Assembly: GCA_023440105.1 (NCBI GenBank) | Contig: JAEXSY010000463.1 | Span: forward strand, 1 to 5,581 | Reading direction: 5' to 3' | Length of the DNA: 5,581 nt | From: Bacillota bacterium | GTDB lineage: Bacteria > Bacillota > Clostridia > Clostridiales > Clostridiaceae | In this document: piece after piece, positions 1 to 5,581 of the stretch | Numbering within the stretch: the first letter of the stretch is position 1 | Layout of the letters: the number at the start of each line of letters is the position of its first letter | Translations under genes and position numbers: made by a program | The notes under the pieces: model-generated | What the model saw: the letters and a program-made list of their open reading frames with translations, nothing else | What the model was told of the DNA's origin: nothing | The model's database searches: none

Positions 1-451
1 CAATTGCAACCCTCTGCTGCTCTCCTCCGCTCAGCTCATAAAATCTTCGTAATTCATAGCCCTCTAATCCTACGGTCTTTAAAGCTTCTATCATCTTTTG
101 AGCCTTATCTTTTTTACTTCCTTTTACATACTTTAAAGCTAAAGATAAATTATAGGACACAGTTTCCTCATCTACCAAAGCGTAATTTTGAAAAAGATAG
201 GATACTTTTTCTCTTATGATTTTATTAGCCCTTTCACTATTAGGCGGTGCACTAATTTCTTCATCGATAGTTAATTCTCCATCATCAAAATCCTCTAGAA
301 GACCAATGATATTTAATAATGTACTTTTCCCTGAGCCGCTGGGGCCTGTTAAGGAAATAAATTCTCCTTCCTCTACCTGAAGAGAAAACTCATCTAAAAT
401 TATCTTGTCCCCAAAGCTTTTAGTAATTCTATCAAGTTCAATTATTGACAT
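1..451 (-). CDS. ABC transporter ATP-binding protein, lactococcin-972 export group (3' end cut by window)
   Basis: This is the ATPase subunit of an ABC exporter and would power the membrane protein encoded just upstream. The 150 visible residues begin MSIIELDRITKSFG. They contain Walker A GPSGSGKST (residues 36-44), the Q-loop in YLFQN (Q88) and the ABC signature ELSGGEQQRVAI (139-150). Walker B, D-loop and H-loop lie beyond the left edge. The segment from the Q-loop on (LFQNYALVDEETVSYNLSLALKYV) resembles what I recall of the lactococcin-972 export group (TIGR03608, about 205 aa), and the partner protein agrees. Two ATGs are adjacent, at 452-454 and 449-451. The GGAGG site at 459-463 is 4 nt from the first and 7 nt from the second, so I prefer the second; the first would add one Met. 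The site lies inside the last codons of the permease gene and the permease TAA abuts the first ATG, so translational coupling is likely. The ATPase call is certain; the subgroup is likely. Confidence 0.9.
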   Translation of the reverse strand, partial: MSIIELDRITKSFGDKIILDEFSLQVEEGEFISLTGPSGSGKSTLLNIIGLLEDFDDGELTIDEEISAPPNSERANKIIREKVSYLFQNYALVDEETVSYNLSLALKYVKGSKKDKAQKMIEALKTVGLEGYELRRFYELSGGEQQRVAI

Positions 452-454
452 CAT

Positions 455-2650
455 TTATCCTCCCTTGGTAACCTTAATGATTTTCTTCTTTTCAACAATG
501 GAAAGTACAAAATAGGAAGCAATCCCTTCAAAAATCATAAAATAACCTATTAGCTCGAGTATCCCTTTATTTCTAGAGATAATCATTGATAAAGGAATTA
601 TTATTCCCCAGCTTAATATAACAATGAAGAAATATCTTTTATATTTATGCCTTTTTTTATAGCCGTGAAACCTCTGTATTGCTATATGCATTTTATATTC
701 TTCAAAATAATTAAAGATATTTTGTAATATTATACTTGTTATAATTAATCCTAATAGGACTAATATAAAAATTATATAAGTCATTTCTTTATACATATCT
801 TCAACTTGGTCTTCTACACTTTCATATACCTGCACTATTGGAAAAAAATATTTGGTAGAATCAAAGTACTTATATATTTCTGAGAGTATACCTACTTCAG
901 GATTCTCTGGATCTAAAATTCTTATTTTTACTGGACTTCCCATAAATCCAAAAACCCTATCATAATCTCCAAGATCCCCATTGGATTTTGTTATTACTCT
1001 TACCACAGGATCTTCAATAGAGTTATTGTTTTCGGGATTAATATCCAATCTATAAGAGAAAAAATCCTGTCCCGTTGAAGTCCAAATAATTCTTATGGGT
1101 TGCTCTCTGATAAAAGCTTTATCCTTGTCTTTTTCATCCAATGTGGTAGAATCATTTTCACTATGCTCATCAGTATCTTCCTGGCTATTTTCATCCTTTA
1201 TAAATTTATGATATTCTATTATTTCTCTTTCATATTTATGGTACTTTTCAGGTACTAACAAGATATATTCTTCATCCTCATCAGATATTTTTACCCTATC
1301 GCCTTTTTCAGTAAATATTTCATGTTTCTCTAAATAATTAGGATTAACTTCTATGAAATCTTCATAAGAATGAGACTTATCTGCTCTGTTATCTTTGTTT
1401 AAAGGTGAATAAATATCAAATTCGGCATATATTGCTCCCTGATTATTAAAATATAAATATAGCTCTTTTACCTTTTTTCTATTTTCTTCTGTAAAGGGAT
1501 CTCCCTCCACCTCTTGAGTTGTAATAAGGCTTGGAACTATAGCATACTCTTTAGTAAACTCCCAATTCCCATAAGACTCCTTAAAACTCTTTACTTGAGC
1601 GGTATATTTATCATAATAATTTATCATTAAAACTAAGAATACTATGGTAAAAATAATTCTCATTACACTATTAAACGTTATTATTGCTTTTATAGGCTTT
1701 TTATTTTTAAGCATATGAGATATTTTTATTTTATGAACATACAAAAAAGGAATGCCCACAAATACATAAGTAAAGAACAGCATTAAAATATATATTCCAA
1801 AAAGCTTAAAAATAAACCTCCAGAATAATAGGTTTACTGTTCTAAAATTAATAATCAAAAGAGACACAGTAACTGCAAACATAACAATAGAACCTATAGT
1901 TATTATAGGAATTACTCTTTTAGAAAAAATATCAAAGCTATCATACCCCAGCATCTTTTCTATGGCTATTTTTTTATAGGAATTAAGGAGATCATATAGT
2001 ATTAGAAGCATAAAAACCATAAATGAAATGGCAATGACAAAATAGTATATATTAATACTTTCACTATAATAATCCTGTTCTGGAATTTTCAATATTTTAA
2101 AGCTATCATTATTAACTTCATTAATTAACCTATCAACATCACCTTTATTTCTAGGTTCTAAAATAAAGACTTTATCAAATATCCCTTCCTTCAGTCCATT
2201 TTTTAGAGTTCTTATTTCTAAATTATTTCTGCCAGTAAAATCAGCTATCTGACCAATCTGTTTTTCCTCTCCTGTATCCATGGTAGATAAAAAGTAATCT
2301 GATTCTATTTCATTATTATAAAATAACCTTCCATTTTTTAATGATAGCTGATTAAAGCCTTCCCAGTTAGTCATGTAGGCATACTTTATAACTACTGTAT
2401 TAGCTCCACTTTTGCTTATATCCGTGCAGTACAAATTAGCTTTATATTTATCCAAATATACCTTGAGAGTTTCGTATATATCATCTGGTATTCTATTATT
2501 AGTAGAAATAGTTATTTTTTCACTTAAATCGCTTTTTCCTAAATTAATCAATTTATTATAATGGTATTGCTTCTCCTTATAAAACAAGGAGGTAAAGGTC
2601 AATAAAGTTATAAAACCAAAAAATATAGCTATTAATATATTCTTTTTCAC
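455..2650 (-). CDS. Bacteriocin-associated integral membrane protein (DUF1430-type ABC permease / immunity-like protein)
   Basis: This is the membrane partner of the following ATPase, 731 aa. Hydrophobic segments lie at about 5-23, 201-222, 247-268, 280-304, 327-345, 622-643, 672-691 and 697-718. They leave two large outer domains (about 24-200 and 346-621). The layout is two FtsX/MacB-like halves, each with a basic cytoplasmic turn after a membrane helix: SYKKIAIEKMLGYDSFDIF (224-242) and MHIAIQRFHGYKKRHKYKRY (654-673). The VNPNYL motif at 435-440, the topology and the permease-then-ATPase order fit the bacteriocin-associated 7-TM family (TIGR01654/DUF1430) of lactococcin-972-type loci. Members are thought to give immunity or export of bacteriocins, but the substrate here is unknown. 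The start is GTG at 2648-2650 with GGAGG 4 nt upstream; the first helix begins at once and no closer alternative start exists. Residues 485-511 form a hydrophilic acidic stretch within the second outer domain. No bacteriocin gene precedes it. It could instead be a generic antimicrobial-peptide resistance permease. Confidence 0.82.
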   Translation of the reverse strand: MKKNILIAIFFGFITLLTFTSLFYKEKQYHYNKLINLGKSDLSEKITISTNNRIPDDIYETLKVYLDKYKANLYCTDISKSGANTVVIKYAYMTNWEGFNQLSLKNGRLFYNNEIESDYFLSTMDTGEEKQIGQIADFTGRNNLEIRTLKNGLKEGIFDKVFILEPRNKGDVDRLINEVNNDSFKILKIPEQDYYSESINIYYFVIAISFMVFMLLILYDLLNSYKKIAIEKMLGYDSFDIFSKRVIPIITIGSIVMFAVTVSLLIINFRTVNLLFWRFIFKLFGIYILMLFFTYVFVGIPFLYVHKIKISHMLKNKKPIKAIITFNSVMRIIFTIVFLVLMINYYDKYTAQVKSFKESYGNWEFTKEYAIVPSLITTQEVEGDPFTEENRKKVKELYLYFNNQGAIYAEFDIYSPLNKDNRADKSHSYEDFIEVNPNYLEKHEIFTEKGDRVKISDEDEEYILLVPEKYHKYEREIIEYHKFIKDENSQEDTDEHSENDSTTLDEKDKDKAFIREQPIRIIWTSTGQDFFSYRLDINPENNNSIEDPVVRVITKSNGDLGDYDRVFGFMGSPVKIRILDPENPEVGILSEIYKYFDSTKYFFPIVQVYESVEDQVEDMYKEMTYIIFILVLLGLIITSIILQNIFNYFEEYKMHIAIQRFHGYKKRHKYKRYFFIVILSWGIIIPLSMIISRNKGILELIGYFMIFEGIASYFVLSIVEKKKIIKVTKGG
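459..463 (-). promoter_or_regulatory. Ribosome binding site for the ATPase, inside the permease 3' end
   Basis: Minus strand reads GGGAGGATAAATGATG. The GGAGG core encodes the last glycines of the permease, TAA is its stop, and the tandem ATGs follow. Spacing is 4 nt to the first ATG and 7 nt to the second. The arrangement suggests coupled translation and balanced subunit production. Confidence 0.75.
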
Positions 2651-2654
2651 GTTT

Positions 2655-2659
2655 CCTCC
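2655..2659 (-). promoter_or_regulatory. Ribosome binding site GGAGG fixing the GTG start of the permease
   Basis: On the minus strand TGGAGGAAAC directly precedes GTG, a strong Shine-Dalgarno core with a short 4-nt spacer. It is what supports a GTG start, since no in-frame ATG lies nearby upstream. Confidence 0.75.
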
Positions 2660-2704
2660 ACTATTTAAACCAAAAATAAATCCCAGAAAATATCCATAAT
2701 GCGA

Positions 2705-2732
2705 AATATATTTTCTAGGAATGGTATTGCAA
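2705..2732 (-). promoter_or_regulatory. Candidate sigma-A promoter for the ABC transporter unit
   Basis: Minus strand has TTGCAA (2727-2732), a 16-bp spacer and TATATT (2705-2710), matching 4/6 and 5/6 of consensus. Transcription would start near 2698, giving a leader of about 48 nt before the GTG. A second candidate, TTGTAA (2778-2783) with 17 bp to TAATAT (2755-2760), lies upstream. The region is very AT-rich, so either could be a chance match. Confidence 0.4.
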
Positions 2733-2751
2733 AACCGTATAATCTATTATG

Positions 2752-2781
2752 TATATATTACCATTTATTACTATATATTAC
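2752..2781. repeat. Three tandem 10-bp AT-rich repeats upstream of the ABC transporter unit
   Basis: On the plus strand three consecutive 10-mers are seen: TATATATTAC, CATTTATTAC, TATATATTAC. The outer two are identical and the middle one differs at two positions. A period of exactly 10 bp puts each copy on the same DNA face, as for binding sites of some OmpR-type response regulators. They sit 20 bp upstream of the nearer -35 candidate. A regulatory role is inference. Confidence 0.5.
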
Positions 2782-2846
2782 AACTAATCTGCAGTTTTTT
2801 TATAATTGAGTAATTAGCTACATCTATGTCCTTGTATAATAATAAA

Positions 2847-2872
2847 GGGAGCTCCTTATTATCGGAGTTCCC
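2847..2872 (-). terminator. Rho-independent terminator after the Nudix gene
   Basis: The arms GGGAACTCC and GGAGCTCCC (minus strand) pair over 9 bp with one G-T wobble, around an 8-nt loop. They begin 11 nt past the Nudix stop codon. The 3' side on the minus strand is TTTATTATTATA, an adequate U-rich tail. The plus strand has a better T-run (2875-2881), but no plus-strand gene precedes it. Confidence 0.8.
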
Positions 2873-2883
2873 CATTTTTTTAA

Positions 2884-3369
2884 TTATGAAGAGCCTTTCT
2901 TCACCTGAATCTCATGCTCTTCTATATAATTTTTATAAGACTTTCCTTTGTGGTAGCTGATTATTTCTTCAGCTATATCTGGATACATCTCTATATCTTT
3001 AATCTTGTCTATAGGAACCCACTCCACCCCAGTCTGACCAGAATCAGGATTTTCAGGCATTTCTGGAACACTGCCTTCCTTGAGGCTGCAGGCAAAGGTT
3101 ATGTCCACCCAGTGGGTATCTCCATAGATATAGCTACTTTTTGTGGGCTGATATTCATAGACAAAGGCTATGGGTCCTACCTCTATGTCAGCACAGACCT
3201 CTTCTTTAGCTTCTCTTATGACTGCTTCCTTGAGAGTTTCACTACTCTCTGCTCCTCCAGCAGGAAGATTATAGTGAGGCTTTCCTGTGGCTTCATTTTT
3301 AAAGCAGGATAGAAGCACAGCATCATCCTTGATGATTAATGCCCCTGCTCTTAGCCTGATCTTTTCCAT
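2884..3369 (-). CDS. Nudix hydrolase
   Basis: A cytoplasmic, Mg2+-dependent hydrolase of a nucleoside diphosphate linked to another group; the exact substrate cannot be read from the sequence. The 161-aa protein is a single Nudix domain of usual size. Its N-terminus (RLRAGALIIKDDAVLLS) is the typical first strand pair, followed by HYNLPAGG (32-39) and the Nudix box from G38 to A60: G38, E44, then R52, E53, E56 and E57, the metal-binding glutamates. The box ends EEVCADI, so the usual glycine is Cys59. A later WVDITFAC strand and the VEWVPIDKI segment (115-123) are also family-typical. The ATG at 3367-3369 follows AAAGGTGGG (3376-3384) by 6 nt. The gene lies 73 nt after lgt and ends at a terminator, so it may be read through from lgt or from its own weak promoter. 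The C-terminal tail (about 145-161) is charged and unremarkable. Confidence 0.93.
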   Translation of the reverse strand: MEKIRLRAGALIIKDDAVLLSCFKNEATGKPHYNLPAGGAESSETLKEAVIREAKEEVCADIEVGPIAFVYEYQPTKSSYIYGDTHWVDITFACSLKEGSVPEMPENPDSGQTGVEWVPIDKIKDIEMYPDIAEEIISYHKGKSYKNYIEEHEIQVKKGSS

Positions 3370-3398
3370 AAATATCCCACCTTTCTATATGACTATAT

Positions 3399-3428
3399 TT
3401 TATATCATTTTCCTTATTAATAAGTCAT
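3399..3428 (-). promoter_or_regulatory. Weak candidate promoter and 12-bp palindrome before the Nudix gene
   Basis: In the 73-nt gap after lgt the minus strand has ATGACT (3423-3428), 18 bp, then TATAAA (3399-3404), a possible -35/-10 pair giving a leader of about 22 nt. Between them lies a perfect 12-bp palindrome, CTTATTAATAAG (3413-3424), which could be an operator. Both could be chance in such AT-rich DNA, and the gene may simply be cotranscribed with lgt. Confidence 0.35.
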
Positions 3429-3442
3429 AACTCATGTGCCTG

Positions 3443-4219
3443 TCACCCAAATATGTTCCTTCTTTTCCTCTTTAGGACTATTATTCCTATAATCCCTATG
3501 ACTATTCCGGCAATACTCACTAGCTGGGCAGTTCTGAGGCCCATAAACATCAGGCTGTCAGTTCTTAGGCATTCTATAAAGAGTCTTCCTAAGGAATATA
3601 ACGCCATGTAGGAAAACATCACTATTCCTTTGCGGTGCTCTTGTCTTTTATAAAGAATGATAAGTAGTATTACAAATACCAAGAGATTCCACAGGGATTC
3701 ATATAAAAAGGTTGGGTGATAGTAAGTGCCATCTATGTACATTCCCTTTTGAATAAATTCCGGGAACATGCTTATGAAGCTTTCAGATACAGGACCTCCA
3801 TGAGCTTCTCCATTCATGAAGTTTCCCCATCTTCCTATAGCCTGGGCAATGATAAAGGAGGGGGCTGCTATATCTACTATATCTCCAAAGCTAATTTTCT
3901 TTATTCTGCAGTATATATAGGCTGCTCCTACTCCAAAGAGTACTCCGCCGTGGATAGCAAGTCCACCTTCTCTTATATTAAATACAGATAATAGGTCGTC
4001 CTTATAATTTTCAAATTCAAATATTACGTAGTAAAGTCTCGCACCGATAACTCCTGGTACTAAAGAGTATAAAAAAGCATCTAAAAAGCTATCAAAGCTA
4101 ATGTTCTTAACCCTGCAATTAAACCATGCTACCAAAAGTCCTATAAGCATGCCTGATGCTATTAATATTCCATACCACCTTATAGGTAGTCCAAAGATTT
4201 CAAAGGCTATGGGATTCAT
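3443..4219 (-). CDS. lgt: Prolipoprotein diacylglyceryl transferase Lgt
   Basis: Lgt transfers the diacylglyceryl group of phosphatidylglycerol to the lipobox cysteine of prolipoproteins, the first step of lipoprotein maturation, in the cytoplasmic membrane. The 258-aa length is usual and about seven hydrophobic helices are visible. Diagnostic motifs are present in order: PIRWYGIL (12-19), GGLAIHGG (85-92, His90 matching E. coli H103), the Lgt signature GRWGNFMNGEAHGG (129-142, with R130, N133 and E138), HPTFLYES (168-175), and LYSLGRLFIECLR (207-219), whose Y208, R212 and E216 match E. coli Y235, R239 and E243. The residues known to matter in the E. coli enzyme are therefore kept. The ATG at 4217-4219 follows AGGAGG (4226-4231) by 6 nt and gives the canonical N-terminus MNPIAFEIFGLPIRWYG. 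The C-terminus is a basic tail (KRKRRNIFG). It has its own promoter and is followed by the Nudix gene; no functional link between the two is evident. Confidence 0.98.
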   Translation of the reverse strand: MNPIAFEIFGLPIRWYGILIASGMLIGLLVAWFNCRVKNISFDSFLDAFLYSLVPGVIGARLYYVIFEFENYKDDLLSVFNIREGGLAIHGGVLFGVGAAYIYCRIKKISFGDIVDIAAPSFIIAQAIGRWGNFMNGEAHGGPVSESFISMFPEFIQKGMYIDGTYYHPTFLYESLWNLLVFVILLIILYKRQEHRKGIVMFSYMALYSLGRLFIECLRTDSLMFMGLRTAQLVSIAGIVIGIIGIIVLKRKRRNIFG

Positions 4220-4225
4220 ATATGT

Positions 4226-4231
4226 CCTCCT
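4226..4231 (-). promoter_or_regulatory. Ribosome binding site of lgt
   Basis: The minus strand carries a full AGGAGG, 6 nt before the lgt ATG, consistent with efficient initiation on a very short leader. Confidence 0.8.
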
Positions 4232-4244
4232 AAGTTTTTAGTTA

Positions 4245-4273
4245 ATTGTAATTTACTTTATTTTGTATTTCAA
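4245..4273 (-). promoter_or_regulatory. Sigma-A promoter of lgt
   Basis: Minus strand has TTGAAA (4268-4273), exactly 17 bp, then TACAAT (4245-4250), each one mismatch from consensus. The predicted start near 4238 gives a leader of about 19 nt that just holds the AGGAGG site. This is the best promoter in the window and makes lgt independent of the upstream regulator gene. Confidence 0.7.
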
Positions 4274-4291
4274 GGGCTTCAGGGAAGTTAT

Positions 4292-4307
4292 TTCTGGTTA
4301 ATCAGAA
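4292..4307. promoter_or_regulatory. 16-bp near-palindrome upstream of the lgt promoter, possible FadR-type operator
   Basis: TTCTGGTTAATCAGAA matches its own reverse complement at 14 of 16 positions. Its core TGGTTAATCA is loosely like the TGGTnnnACCA pattern of FadR-subfamily operators. It lies 18 bp upstream of the lgt -35 box and about 45 bp past the end of the GntR/FadR gene. Binding by that regulator is a guess from proximity and symmetry only. Confidence 0.35.
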
Positions 4308-4318
4308 CATTTCAAAAG

Positions 4319-4344
4319 GCCTCATGAGATTTTACCTATGAGGC
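4319..4344 (-). terminator. Hairpin terminator after the GntR/FadR regulator
   Basis: GCCTCAT and ATGAGGC form a perfect 7-bp stem around a 12-nt loop, beginning 7 nt past the regulator's stop codon. On the minus strand it is followed by C then TTTT, a short U-tract, so it is probably a moderate terminator. Confidence 0.55.
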
Positions 4345-4350
4345 ATACTA

Positions 4351-5046
4351 TCAAAGCTCCTTAAAATGCTCTCTTATTAAATCAAAATGTCCCTTCATTG
4401 CCCTATAAGCACCATCTACGTCTTTATTTTCAATAGCTTTTAAAATTCTCTCATGATGAATTATTAAATTGTTCCAGGTATGTTCTGCTTCAAAAATTGA
4501 TTTTCTAGCATCCATAATAAACTCATCTATGAGCTGAGATAAAACCTGAAGTATGTTTATTATCAGGATATTATCTGATGCCATGGCTATCTTATAATGA
4601 AATTGCTTATCCAGCCAGGTGCTTTTCCACTCCTCATCAGATTCTCTCAGCTCCTTTAATATTTTCTGAAGCTCTCTTATATCCTGTTCCTCAGCTCTTT
4701 CTGCAGCCAAAGTTACCATCTGAATCTCCAGCATCTCTCTAAATTCCATAATATCTCTTGTCTTACCTTCATTTAAGATAAACATTGTGGATAAAGGTTG
4801 GAACAAACCTCCCTGAAAGTCACTCTTTATATAATTCCCTGCTCCCTGTCGACTTTCTATGAGTCCAATAATCTCAAGAGCCCTCAGAGCTTCTCGAACG
4901 GAGGTCCTACTTACCTTAAGCTCTTCTGCTAGTGCCCTCTCCGTGGGAAGCTTGTCTCCCTTTTTTATGGATCTTTCAAATATCAACTCTTTAATCTGCT
5001 CTACTACCTGATCATATATACTATTATTCTTCACTCCATTTTCCAT
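4351..5046 (-). CDS. GntR-family transcriptional regulator, FadR subfamily (FCD domain)
   Basis: A DNA-binding repressor or activator of 231 aa, the usual size. Residues about 9-75 form the GntR winged helix: IYDQVVEQIKELIFER, then KKGDKLPTERALAEELKVSRTSVREALRALEIIGLIESRQGAG, where PTER..A..L.VSR.SVREALR is the family hallmark and the RQGAGNYI segment is the wing. Residues about 98-225 form the all-helical FCD domain, with candidate metal ligands D146, H150 (LDKQFH), H198 (IHHERI) and H220 (MKGHF). Characterised FCD proteins bind metal there together with small organic acids. The effector and targets here are unknown, since no catabolic operon is adjacent. It follows the UPF0316 gene by 26 nt and is probably cotranscribed with it. 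The ATG at 5044-5046 has a weak ribosome site (AGG 5 nt upstream; GGAG 12 nt upstream), so expression may be low or coupled to the upstream gene. A short hairpin follows. Confidence 0.93.
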   Translation of the reverse strand: MENGVKNNSIYDQVVEQIKELIFERSIKKGDKLPTERALAEELKVSRTSVREALRALEIIGLIESRQGAGNYIKSDFQGGLFQPLSTMFILNEGKTRDIMEFREMLEIQMVTLAAERAEEQDIRELQKILKELRESDEEWKSTWLDKQFHYKIAMASDNILIINILQVLSQLIDEFIMDARKSIFEAEHTWNNLIIHHERILKAIENKDVDGAYRAMKGHFDLIREHFKEL

Positions 5047-5072
5047 AAAAACCTATTTCTCCACTACTCCAT

Positions 5073-5581
5073 TTATTTTCTAATACCATATCCACCATAT
5101 ATAGTTTTTGTATCACTTATTGATATAACTGTATTTATCTCACTCTTTTCAAGAAGCTTTATAATAGCATTCTTTCTTTTTCTTTTAGCATGGAGGAGAA
5201 ATATCTTCTTAGGCTCCCTATAACCTTCTGCGTCCATAACGGTCATACCTACGTTCTCTTCCTTTAAAAGAGAAGCTAATCGTCCTGCTTCCGACTCAGG
5301 AACAATTACATTGATGGTTACAAGCCCCAGGGCAAGCTTTTCTTCTATAGTCGTTCCCATAAGTATACCTGCGCCAAAGCCTAGAGCATAAACCACCATT
5401 CTAATAGGATCCTCCTGTATCCCAACCAAAACAGTACTCATCAAAAAAAGCCATATAGTCACTTCAAAAACTCCAATAATAGCACCATAAACCCTTTCTC
5501 CTCTAGTCATCAATACAGTCCTCAGAGTCATCAGAGTAACCTCTAGAATCTTAGCAAAGAATATCAAAAAATAATTTAACA
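5073..5581 (-). CDS. UPF0316 membrane protein (DUF5698 plus DUF2179), 5' end at window edge
   Basis: A small membrane protein of unknown function, of the family that includes B. subtilis YebE. The N-terminal membrane part (DUF5698) has three hydrophobic helices and the family-like text IFFAKILEVTLMTLRTVLMTRG, then EVTIWLFLMSTVL and GFGAGILMGTTIEEKLALG. The remaining roughly 80 residues are a soluble DUF2179 alpha/beta domain, also known as the C-terminal domain of YitT-type membrane proteins and suspected to bind a ligand. A TTG at 5565-5567 would give 164 aa, but the frame stays open upstream as LNYFL, and the codon split by the edge is NTG (bases 5580-5581 give TG on the minus strand). If it is ATG, the protein starts MLNYFLIFFAKI, which matches the family better and gives 169 aa. 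The gene leads into the FadR-type regulator 26 nt downstream; whether they share a pathway is unknown. Confidence 0.9.
   Translation of the reverse strand, partial: LNYFLIFFAKILEVTLMTLRTVLMTRGERVYGAIIGVFEVTIWLFLMSTVLVGIQEDPIRMVVYALGFGAGILMGTTIEEKLALGLVTINVIVPESEAGRLASLLKEENVGMTVMDAEGYREPKKIFLLHAKRKRKNAIIKLLEKSEINTVISISDTKTIYGGYGIRK

Larger units (their letters stand above)
2651..2883. other. Intergenic leader of the ABC transporter unit, no gene seen
   Basis: This 233-bp stretch holds the Nudix terminator, the phased repeats, candidate promoters and the permease ribosome site. Only ORFs of about 35 codons occur on either strand. None has a ribosome site, a signal peptide or a resemblance to a lactococcin-972 precursor. 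Confidence 0.6.

Noticed and set aside
4..219. Plus-strand 71-codon open frame
   Set aside because: It lies wholly opposite the ATPase coding frame, which carries clear ABC motifs, and its product resembles no family.
2561..2731. Repeated 11-mer AATGGTATTGC near 2562 and near 2720
   Set aside because: One copy is inside coding sequence and the two lack shared flanks, so coincidence is the simpler explanation.
2699..2809. Plus-strand ORF of about 36 codons in the leader region
   Set aside because: No ribosome site, AT-driven composition, and it overlaps the promoter candidates and repeats of the minus-strand unit.
2771..2875. Minus-strand 34-codon ORF (MGNSDNKELPLLLY...) as a possible bacteriocin precursor
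   Set aside because: It starts inside the terminator hairpin, has no ribosome site, no signal peptide and no resemblance to lactococcin-972 precursors.
2914..3312. Plus-strand 132-codon open frame
   Set aside because: Antisense shadow of the Nudix gene; no sensible ribosome site or recognisable domain.
3716..3991. Plus-strand 91-codon open frame
   Set aside because: Antisense shadow of lgt, whose conserved motifs span the same bases.
1..5581. CRISPR array, tRNA or rRNA genes, insertion sequences
   Set aside because: No regularly spaced repeats, no cloverleaf-like or rRNA-like segments, and no transposase or terminal inverted repeats were seen on either strand.

Overview
The window is AT-rich DNA with minus-strand genes preceded by strong purine-rich Shine-Dalgarno sites. 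It uses GTG, and probably at one edge another NTG, as start codons. This, with the gene families present, points to a low-GC Gram-positive bacterium, most likely a member of the Clostridia. Species cannot be named from the sequence alone. Every gene I can support lies on the minus strand, so transcription runs from the right edge towards the left edge.

Right part (5581 to about 4310): a UPF0316 membrane protein (DUF5698 plus DUF2179, cut at its 5' end by the window) is followed 26 nt later by a GntR/FadR-type regulator with an FCD ligand-binding domain. The two look like one transcription unit, closed by a short hairpin at 4319-4344. Middle part (about 4310 to 2845): lgt, the prolipoprotein diacylglyceryl transferase, has a very good sigma-A promoter (TTGAAA-17-TACAAT) and a short leader. 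A 16-bp near-palindrome lies just upstream of that promoter. A Nudix hydrolase follows after 73 nt and ends at a clear hairpin terminator at 2847-2872.

Left part (about 2785 to 1): a two-gene ABC exporter unit of the lactococcin-972 (bacteriocin-associated) type. A 731-residue permease/immunity-like membrane protein with two large extracytoplasmic domains comes first. Its stop codon abuts the start of the cognate ATPase, which runs off the left edge after the signature motif. The 233-bp leader before the permease holds a candidate promoter and three exactly 10-bp-phased AT-rich repeats, but no recognisable bacteriocin precursor gene.

Nothing here is a wholly unknown system. The points most worth a second look are the orphan lactococcin-972-like transporter with its phased repeats and an acidic insert in its outer domain, and the operator-like palindrome between the FadR-type regulator and lgt.
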